Source of the DNA: Pseudobdellovibrionaceae bacterium
GTDB lineage: Bacteria > Bdellovibrionota > Bdellovibrionia > Bdellovibrionales > JAMPXM01
Direction of reading: 5' to 3'
Assembly (NCBI GenBank): GCA_913776405.1
Contig: CAJYOV010000289.1
Location: 1 to 6,675, forward strand
DNA length: 6,675 bases
Positions 1-5,752 of the stretch are shown one piece after another. Every line of letters starts with the position of its first letter. Positions within the stretch are counted from its first letter, which is position 1. The position numbers were made by a program, and so were the translations under genes. The notes below the pieces were generated by a model. The model saw only the letters and a program-made list of their open reading frames with translations. It did not search any database and was not told the origin of the DNA.

Positions 1-1
1 C

Positions 2-2320
2 GTTACAAAAGACAAAGCCGTTCGCGAGGTTTGCCTATCGAAACTCTTGAGCGCGCGCCCGCGATCCAAAGAGGCGCTTCAGTTCCTCGCTGATTTCGGT
101 TCTACGAAAGATCTGAGACGGCAAGCGCTCGTAGGCTTAAATCGCAAAACGGAAAATGATCGCGATGGGCTCGGCGATTCAGACGTATCGGAACGTGAGA
201 GCGGCTCAAAGCTTGAGAATTTAAAAGCAAGCGCGGGTGAGCTTCGGGTGTTGAAGGGACTTCTTGCAGGAGCTAACCCGAAAGACTTAACGGGTCTTTT
301 ACAGGCGCCGGCTTCGATGCAAAATGGTTCGCGCTATTTGATTCAATCTTACTTTCTCATTCGAATCCTTGCGGTGCAAAACGCAACTCAGGCTGAGAGG
401 CTTGCGCGCTTCGACTCCATCTTAAACGAGATCGAAGCCTTCCTCCACAAGTCGAAGCGGAACATCAAAATCTCGCAAGAAGCCGATTTTGAATCTTTCA
501 AGAAATCTTTGATCAGTCGCTATGCAACTTTGAAAGATGAAACGCGCTTCTCAAGCGGGCTTCGCGATCGATCACCCGTGGCACTCGACGTAACGCCGTT
601 CATGGACAAAAAGGTCGAAGTCTTTTCGCAAGCCTTTCGCAAGGCCGACCGCGAACTACCTGCGCCTCACCAGGGTTCTCTGTTCGATTTCCTCTCGGAC
701 GAATCGCCGGCTGGCTTCTTATTCCGCCTCCAGTTGAAATCGCTGCCGGTTGAGCAAAAAGCAAATCTAATGGCAGAAATCTCGAATGAGTTCCAAAAGC
801 GGTACGATTCGTTGCAAACAGTGGCGGGCGAGCTGGTGGCTTCGGGCGCAATTCGGTTTTCAAACCCTGCCGAGCAGCGGTTCTTTGAACTCATGATCGA
901 AAATTACTTCTCGACGTTTTCATTTGAAGAAACGGCCAACGTCATGAAAGCGATGATCGAAAGGCCCGATCTTTCTTCCGGCAACGACTTGTTCCGTCTC
1001 TTCGTCATGTACGCTGGCCCACAGATGCAGAAGCTCTTGCAAGTCGTTGGGCGGAGACCGGGGCTTTCACCTTCACTTGCGGCTACGTTTCAAGCCTTGG
1101 AAGATGCGGGTCTCAAATCTCCATGGGAGAAAATCGCACCTGAGTTTCGCGACGCTCCTGAAGGTTATGCGTGGGTCAGCCTCTCTAAAAAAGCATTCGT
1201 CGGCAGTATGGCGGAAACATATAAAGGCGTCGTTCGTGATTTGAAGACCGGCAAAGAGATCACGATCGCTGCACGAACACTGAAGTCGGAAATTCAAGAA
1301 CGTGTCGAGCGTGAAATCCCGCGTCTTATTCACTTAGGTGAGGTGATCGACAACGATCCGGTCTTAAGAAAGTACCACTTTCCACGCGTAGGGCCGGTCA
1401 TGACGGATGTTATGTCGATGTCGAAGGCCGAGCTCGATGTCCAAGAAACCATTCGAAACCAAATGCGCGGAGAAGAAGTCTACACTGCGCAAGTCAAACT
1501 CGCTGGCGGCAAGAGGTTGAACTTCGTGACGGCGAAAACACTGAAAGCGAAGAATTCAAAAGTCGTCTATTCGACATGGCTCACAGGTGAGAAGTTTGAA
1601 GACTTCCGTCATCGTAACCCGCAAGCCGCGATCGAAGTGGCTGAAGCGACGGCTAAGCACTGGATCGAAAAAGCGCTATTTGGCCCGCGATTCTTTCACG
1701 CCGATCTTCACCAAGGGAACTTGAAGGTTCGTGAGGATGAGAACGGCAGTGTGACTGTCGGGCTTCTCGATTTCGGTATGGTCGGCACCATCGAGAAGAG
1801 CGAACGATCCGTCTTGGTACGCTTAGGACTTGCGACGAAACAAAATACGAACCCGACTTTGATCGCGAAGTACCTTTTCGCCATGAGCGAGAAGAACGGA
1901 AATGAAATCTCAGAAGCTCAGTTGATCGAGAAAGCACGCGCTCACTTGGAAGCGAGCAAAAACCCGAGACCGGGCGACCCTCCGCTTACGATGGACATGT
2001 GGATGGCCTGGGGTATGTCGGTCGGTCTCAAACTGCCGAAGAAAATCACGGCCTTCGGTCGTGGTTTGGGAACCGTTGAACAGCTTTTAATCTCGACCGG
2101 GTCAAAACAGTGGATCGTCGATCTCATGCAACAGGTCTCTATGAGACACACCCTCGAGCTTTCGCCCGATCTCGCTCGCTATGCGAAAGATCTCGCATTC
2201 GCTTCGCTCGCAGAGCGTAAAGCGAAGCGCCAAGCGAGCTCTACTGTCGATCGTTCGGAGGTCGATCGTTCGCACCGTCGCGCTTCGCGTCTCCGTTGCG
2301 AATCCGCGTTCTCAAACTGA
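2..2320 (+). CDS. UbiB/ABC1 (AarF/COQ8) family atypical kinase-like protein, 5'-partial
   Basis: Seen: residue numbers count from the TTG at 47. The kinase-like core spans about residues 320-690. It has a KxGQ-like segment reading KLLQ (329-332) followed by RRPGLSPSL, a glycine loop GSMAETYKG (386-394), an ELDxxE...N motif (E462, D464, E467, N471), the catalytic HADLHQGN (551-558) and DFG (575-577). Known: UbiB/COQ8 proteins are atypical ATP-binding kinases or ATPases, often tied to ubiquinone synthesis or lipid handling at membranes. Odd: about 300 helix-rich residues precede the core, and family members are usually near 500-550 residues in total. The usual VAVK lysine aligns with R410 and the glycine of KxGQ is leucine. 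Start: the frame is open from base 2 with no stop and the TTG at 47 lacks a convincing ribosome site, so TTG is probably an internal leucine and the true start lies outside the window. The basic tail (about 715-757) looks unconserved. Family assignment is firm; substrate and pathway are unknown. Confidence 0.9.
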   Translation, partial: VTKDKAVREVCLSKLLSARPRSKEALQFLADFGSTKDLRRQALVGLNRKTENDRDGLGDSDVSERESGSKLENLKASAGELRVLKGLLAGANPKDLTGLLQAPASMQNGSRYLIQSYFLIRILAVQNATQAERLARFDSILNEIEAFLHKSKRNIKISQEADFESFKKSLISRYATLKDETRFSSGLRDRSPVALDVTPFMDKKVEVFSQAFRKADRELPAPHQGSLFDFLSDESPAGFLFRLQLKSLPVEQKANLMAEISNEFQKRYDSLQTVAGELVASGAIRFSNPAEQRFFELMIENYFSTFSFEETANVMKAMIERPDLSSGNDLFRLFVMYAGPQMQKLLQVVGRRPGLSPSLAATFQALEDAGLKSPWEKIAPEFRDAPEGYAWVSLSKKAFVGSMAETYKGVVRDLKTGKEITIAARTLKSEIQERVEREIPRLIHLGEVIDNDPVLRKYHFPRVGPVMTDVMSMSKAELDVQETIRNQMRGEEVYTAQVKLAGGKRLNFVTAKTLKAKNSKVVYSTWLTGEKFEDFRHRNPQAAIEVAEATAKHWIEKALFGPRFFHADLHQGNLKVREDENGSVTVGLLDFGMVGTIEKSERSVLVRLGLATKQNTNPTLIAKYLFAMSEKNGNEISEAQLIEKARAHLEASKNPRPGDPPLTMDMWMAWGMSVGLKLPKKITAFGRGLGTVEQLLISTGSKQWIVDLMQQVSMRHTLELSPDLARYAKDLAFASLAERKAKRQASSTVDRSEVDRSHRRASRLRCESAFSN
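2200..2229. repeat. 9-bp inverted repeat in the kinase gene tail
   Basis: CGCTTCGCT at 2200-2208 is the exact reverse complement of AGCGAAGCG at 2221-2229, with a 12-base loop. It lies inside the coding sequence for the basic C-terminal tail. No T-tract follows, so it is not a typical terminator. It may simply reflect skewed codon use in a low-complexity tail. Confidence 0.6.
2246..2272. repeat. 12-bp tandem direct repeat, period 15
   Basis: GTCGATCGTTCG occurs at 2246-2257 and again at 2261-2272. The 15-base period keeps the reading frame and gives a duplicated VDRS in the protein tail (VDRSE then VDRSH). Each copy contains the palindrome CGATCG. The likely origin is a small in-frame duplication in a poorly constrained C-terminus. 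Confidence 0.75.
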
Positions 2321-2340
2321 GACGCGAAAGATTTCTTTTG
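2284..2340 (+). terminator. Terminator-like hairpin over the kinase stop codon
   Basis: TTCGCGTCTC (2284-2293) is the perfect reverse complement of GAGACGCGAA (2319-2328), giving a 10-bp stem. The 25-base loop can form a small inner GCG/CGC pairing. A T-rich stretch ATTTCTTTT (2331-2339) follows the stem after two bases. The TGA stop (2318-2320) enters the right arm. The long loop weakens the case for an efficient intrinsic terminator. If it works, the next gene needs a promoter within the remaining few dozen bases, and I see no clear one there; partial read-through or attenuation would also fit. Confidence 0.5.
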
Positions 2341-2360
2341 GAATCGCCGATAGATAGAAG

Positions 2361-3275
2361 GTGAAACACAGACGTCATCGATCTCGAGCCGCAGGCTCAT
2401 TCTTAATCTCGCTCTCACTTGCGTTCACGGCCGTCAGCTGCTCGTTGACGGGCCAAATTCCTGGTTCGAGTGAGGTCGAGAGTGAGTCGGACAAACTCGC
2501 AAAGACGTTATTGTCATCTGCTGACTTCGTGACAAACCCGGCGTCGATTTCATCGAAATCTCTGTCTGCTTTCTTTCTTGTGAAGTCGACCGCTCGCGGC
2601 TCCGTTCTCAATGTGAGCCCCTCAAGCCCTTCAACTCAAGCCTTCGATTTAAGCCTCGATTCAAGCTCGGTCTCGGCTTCGTATCTAACGTCCGCCTCCG
2701 ATTTCAGTGAGTCGTCGACTGCTTTGCCGTCGACCTCGTGGATTGTTGTGGGCGTCTCTTTTTCAGAGGATCCAGCCTCAATGGATCTAACGGTAAACGG
2801 AACGCTAGCGGCTGCGCCCACTCAATCGGGCGCGCCGACCTCACCTCTTTCGATGGCGCGCTATCCAGTTGTGACTGCGGCGGCTCTGAAAGACGTTCTC
2901 TTTTTCACGAGGGCTCTTTCACGAGACGAGCAGAGTGCGATGTTGCTCTACCTCGCAAAGAAAAACTCTCTCGCGATTACGCTCGATCCAGCCCTTAAAA
3001 TTCCGGTTAACAATTCCAGTGACCCGAACTTCGCGCCGGCACAGAACGTGATTCAGGCTAAATGTCATTCTTGTCACTCGGCTTGGAGCGGTGTGAGTGC
3101 GAACTACTATTTTAGCTCGGGTCTTGCGGTGAAGGGTCAGGCGGAGAACTCGGCACTCTACTATCGATTGACGGGTAGCACGGGTTCAAGCGGGCCAAAG
3201 ACGATGCCGACCAGCGGATCGATCTCGGCGTCCGAAGCAGACCTGATCAAAACATGGATCAACAACGCGCCGTAA
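2361..3275 (+). CDS. Predicted lipoprotein with LamG-like domain and C-terminal c-type heme (CxxCH) domain
   Basis: Seen: a 304-residue protein with an Arg/His-rich n-region (residues 2-9), a hydrophobic stretch 14-25 and a lipobox ending AVSC with Cys27; +2 is Ser, which by E. coli rules favours the outer membrane. A Ser/Thr-rich segment follows. Residues about 65-200 resemble a LamG/concanavalin-like beta-sandwich: WIVVGVSF (127-134), LTVNGTL (143-149) and the closing LKDVLFFTRALSRDEQ (176-191). The C-terminus has CHSCH (235-239), fitting the CxxCH heme-attachment motif, and a downstream KTMP with M282 as a possible axial ligand, as in small cytochrome c domains. Inference: a lipid-anchored single-heme electron-transfer or binding protein. 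Start: GTG at 2361 is the only start that keeps the signal peptide, and a TAG lies two codons upstream in frame; the ribosome site is poor (AGAAG abuts the GTG). It follows the kinase gene by 40 bases on the same strand and converges with the operon on the other strand. Confidence 0.85.
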   Translation: MKHRRHRSRAAGSFLISLSLAFTAVSCSLTGQIPGSSEVESESDKLAKTLLSSADFVTNPASISSKSLSAFFLVKSTARGSVLNVSPSSPSTQAFDLSLDSSSVSASYLTSASDFSESSTALPSTSWIVVGVSFSEDPASMDLTVNGTLAAAPTQSGAPTSPLSMARYPVVTAAALKDVLFFTRALSRDEQSAMLLYLAKKNSLAITLDPALKIPVNNSSDPNFAPAQNVIQAKCHSCHSAWSGVSANYYFSSGLAVKGQAENSALYYRLTGSTGSSGPKTMPTSGSISASEADLIKTWINNAP

Positions 3276-3285
3276 GCTTGGCGCG
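3266..3285. terminator. Possible bidirectional hairpin between convergent genes
   Basis: CGCGCC (3266-3271) pairs perfectly with GGCGCG (3280-3285) around an 8-base loop that holds the TAA stop of the + strand lipoprotein gene. It is the only stem I see in the 18-base gap between the two convergent stop codons. There is no T-tract on the + strand and only TTGTTG on the - strand, so intrinsic termination is uncertain. Confidence 0.35.
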
Positions 3286-3293
3286 CTTCAAAC

Positions 3294-4058
3294 TTAGAGA
3301 AACTGCCAGTACGGGTTTTGACAGTGGACTTGGAAGACACCGCGCCACTGTTCTTTCGCACTCAAGTTTTTTGCCTTAAGTGCGCTGATGATTGCCATCG
3401 ACGCCGAATTTAGCGCAGTTGGCGTTTCATAACCGGGTGAGAAGAGTTGCGGAATGAGCTTCACAAGGTCTGCCGATGGTTCAACCGCCAGATCTGCACC
3501 GAGATTCTGAACAGCTGTGATCAAAAACGCGTCACTCACGGGAGCAGCGGTGGAATCTAACAGTCCCAGACAAGCTGACGACACAGCGGCGCTTCGAGCG
3601 GGTGTTGAGGGCGCCCAGTAAGGCGCATCCAACAACTCGTCATTCGAGCACGTTGAGTTGCCGCAGGTGACAGTCGTGTCTTTCATTTCACGAAGACCTT
3701 GAGTCGAGTAAAGAACGAGCGGGCCGCCAAATTCGCCTGGGAATTTTTGAACTGAGCCGTCGAGAACAGTTCTGAACTTTGTTTTTACATCGACTGATGC
3801 GGAGCTCGAGAGAAAGACGTTTTTCAAAACGGACTCGACGAATTTGCGATTTCCGACTTGCGCGAGAATGTCCGTGGAAACTGCTGAGATTTTCTCCGAC
3901 GGGTTATTCGGAATTGGAAGAGATGGCGCTAAGGTGTCGTCCGGCGTTTCAGTCACCGACGATTGATCGCCAAAGCCGGCACCGCCTAAACAGCCGCTCA
4001 ACATCAATGGGAGTGCGAATGTCACCGTCATTTTTTGGAGGGTGCGAAGGTGCTTCAC
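3294..4058 (-). CDS. Predicted lipoprotein of unknown function, last gene of the heme/DUF1501 operon
   Basis: I do not recognise a named family. Seen: 254 residues with a textbook lipoprotein signal (Lys/Arg at 2-9, hydrophobic 11-20, lipobox LSGC with Cys23). Gly at +2 does not signal inner-membrane retention, so the outer membrane is likely. A disordered Thr/Pro/Ser/Asp linker covers about 30-58. The rest is a mixed, largely helical domain with a short Cys pair TCGNSTC (132 and 137), Cys163 and Cys246, and an aromatic C-terminus NPYWQFL. No CxxCH is present. The GTG start at 4058 overlaps the stop of the upstream DUF1501-like gene as GTGA and has a strong ribosome site AGAGGTGA four bases away, so the start is secure. 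Context says it works with the Tat-exported DUF1501-like protein and the heme protein, perhaps as a membrane anchor or assembly partner; that role is inference. Confidence 0.85.
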   Translation of the reverse strand: MKHLRTLQKMTVTFALPLMLSGCLGGAGFGDQSSVTETPDDTLAPSLPIPNNPSEKISAVSTDILAQVGNRKFVESVLKNVFLSSSASVDVKTKFRTVLDGSVQKFPGEFGGPLVLYSTQGLREMKDTTVTCGNSTCSNDELLDAPYWAPSTPARSAAVSSACLGLLDSTAAPVSDAFLITAVQNLGADLAVEPSADLVKLIPQLFSPGYETPTALNSASMAIISALKAKNLSAKEQWRGVFQVHCQNPYWQFL

Positions 4059-5752
4059 GTTGTCACCTCTGTTTCAACCATTCTCTCGAGTTTTCCGTTC
4101 ACGACACGGAACGGCAGATGTGTTGATGACCACGGGTTCTGACCGCCGAGCATATTTGAAATAACGGCCGCTACGTGACGTGGGGAAAGAATCTCTTTTG
4201 AGCCATTAAAGTTAACCGCACTGCCAACTCCCCAAAGGCCACGGTAGTTGGTGTAGCCGTGGTTTGCCGAGATGTTACCGACGATCATCGGTTTATCGAT
4301 CAAGCCTGAGATGAGTGTCGTGACCTGACTCTGCCAGCCGTGATCTGAGCCTGACAGGTTGTAGGTGGCAGTTTGAGTCGGGCTGTATTTCGGGCTGCGC
4401 GCGAAATCGCCTGAAATTTGAATGACAGTGTCGTCGAAGAGAGTTGCGCCCGACGCGGAAGGAGTCGCTTTGAGAGCATTCACAAGTTCGAGAAGCCCCG
4501 CAGAGAGACCACGATAGTAGGACGTCGAAAGCAGAACGGCTGCGCGGCCAGGAACATCGTGCTGGTCGGTACCAATACTCGTGCTCTGGTCGGTACTTGC
4601 ACCAGCTAAACGGAACTTAACGTTTCCGAGGAAATCGCCGCCGCCGAGCGCGAGGCTTCCGCATATATCGTTCTTCAAGCAGTACTCGGCGATGACGAAA
4701 CTGCGCACCATGTTTTGGCAGGCAACAAGATCCGAACGATTCAACATTTGGCGTAGATCCCAATTGGCTTCGAGGTCACCGCGCGTGTTGAAATTTTTAA
4801 ATTCGGAAGCTGGTGTGGTGATCGCTTGATCCGTCACCCCTGGGATCGTGAAGTTCAGAATCTTCGCATTTGCTTGAACGGTGCCGTTGTACTTCGCCCA
4901 AAGGGTCGACCATTGAGTTGCGAGAAGCGATTGAACCGCCATCATCGAAAGGTCTTTGGTGGCTCTTAAGTGATCGACCATGGCCGTGCCGCGCGCGTTG
5001 TTTGCTTTAATACTGGCCTTTGCCGCGTCTTCAAACATCGACATGACGTCGCTGATGGAGTCGAGATTCGTTAAGCCTTGCGAGCCCGCCGCCGTTTTTT
5101 GGAAAGCTTTCATCAAACCGAAAAGGGAACCGCCTTTAGCAGTTTGATAGTGATCCGTGACGAGAGTTGGCGACTTGCCGATTCCCGAAACAAACGGGTG
5201 TGTCGACGTCAAACTCGTGACGACACTTGCAATCCGATCTCTTCGTTGATCGGCCGCGAGACCATTTAAGGACGGGTAGGCCGGGTCGGGGTAAAGCTGA
5301 AGCGGAGCATTGACCTCGTGACCGTCAGACAAGCTATTGAAGCCGCGGATCACGGCCATATTATCAAGAAGATTGGAGAGTGGAACCGACCCTGAAGACA
5401 ACGTGACGGGCACGTCGTAATGGTGAGGAACACGGACGCCGCGATAAGTGGTCGTTCGATAAACGAATTCGTTCGAAGCAAACGCGGTCGCAAACCCTGG
5501 GTTCCAAAGTGCAGCATTCGAACTTGAAAGGACCGGATCGTTCGCATAGGGCGTGAGCCACTGGTCAAAAAGCCAACGCGGTGGTGCGCCTTGCAAATGG
5601 AAGTTGATGAATCGGCGCGAGGTTGGTGAAGCCGCATACGCTTGCTTAAACAGCGTTTGCTCGGCACCCAAGTAGATTTGCAAAAGTTCGCTGAACATGA
5701 GACCGGCACCTAGACCGGCGGTATTTTTCAAAAAGGCCCGACGCGAACTCAT
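4055..5752 (-). CDS. DUF1501-like protein with Tat signal peptide
   Basis: Seen: 565 residues starting with a near-perfect twin-arginine motif SRRAFLK (3-9), a weakly hydrophobic stretch and a probable cleavage site after AYA (38-40). The C-terminal half carries marks of the DUF1501 family: TDQHDV (395-400), a DDTVIQISGDFARSP segment (440-454) at the place of the family's usual S-E-F-G-R-T-P, and SDHGW (469-473) at the place of its conserved DHG/DHW. Known: DUF1501 proteins are Tat-exported, usually 400-500 residues, and are grouped near the alkaline phosphatase/sulfatase fold; their substrate is not established. Odd: the acidic residue is Asp instead of Glu, and about residues 200-360 look like an extra or divergent helical region. 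ATG at 5752 overlaps the preceding stop as ATGA, with GGAGG six bases upstream. The related DUF1552 family, which partners DUF1588-type proteins elsewhere, is the main alternative label. Confidence 0.85.
   Translation of the reverse strand: MSSRRAFLKNTAGLGAGLMFSELLQIYLGAEQTLFKQAYAASPTSRRFINFHLQGAPPRWLFDQWLTPYANDPVLSSSNAALWNPGFATAFASNEFVYRTTTYRGVRVPHHYDVPVTLSSGSVPLSNLLDNMAVIRGFNSLSDGHEVNAPLQLYPDPAYPSLNGLAADQRRDRIASVVTSLTSTHPFVSGIGKSPTLVTDHYQTAKGGSLFGLMKAFQKTAAGSQGLTNLDSISDVMSMFEDAAKASIKANNARGTAMVDHLRATKDLSMMAVQSLLATQWSTLWAKYNGTVQANAKILNFTIPGVTDQAITTPASEFKNFNTRGDLEANWDLRQMLNRSDLVACQNMVRSFVIAEYCLKNDICGSLALGGGDFLGNVKFRLAGASTDQSTSIGTDQHDVPGRAAVLLSTSYYRGLSAGLLELVNALKATPSASGATLFDDTVIQISGDFARSPKYSPTQTATYNLSGSDHGWQSQVTTLISGLIDKPMIVGNISANHGYTNYRGLWGVGSAVNFNGSKEILSPRHVAAVISNMLGGQNPWSSTHLPFRVVNGKLERMVETEVTT
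4063..4070 (-). promoter_or_regulatory. Shine-Dalgarno site for the operon's lipoprotein gene
   Basis: On the - strand this reads AGAGGTGA, seven of eight bases matching GGAGGTGA, and ends four bases before the GTG start at 4058. It lies inside the last codons of the upstream gene. It confirms GTG as the start and supports coupled re-initiation at the GTGA overlap. Confidence 0.7.
4562..4596. repeat. 11-bp direct repeat, period 24, inside the DUF1501-like gene
   Basis: CTGGTCGGTAC occurs at 4562-4572 and 4586-4596. The spacing of eight codons keeps the frame and encodes STDQ and GTDQ, just before the conserved HD at 398-399. It looks like a small internal duplication beside the putative active-site region. 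Confidence 0.6.

Noticed and set aside
2321..2360. Promoter for the LamG/heme lipoprotein gene
   Set aside because: No pair of -35 and -10 boxes with sensible spacing; TAGATAG at 2351 would overlap the ribosome-binding region.
2738..2998. 86-residue open frame on the + strand with several cysteines
   Set aside because: It is an out-of-frame reading of the LamG region of the lipoprotein gene; the cysteines form no recognisable motif.
3779..4126. 115-residue open frame on the + strand, antisense to the lipoprotein gene
   Set aside because: It spans the coupled junction of two well-supported - strand genes, has no ribosome site of note and its composition is Arg/Cys-rich noise.
5350..5709. 119-residue open frame on the - strand
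   Set aside because: Fully inside the DUF1501-like gene, whose Tat motif and family motifs settle the correct frame.
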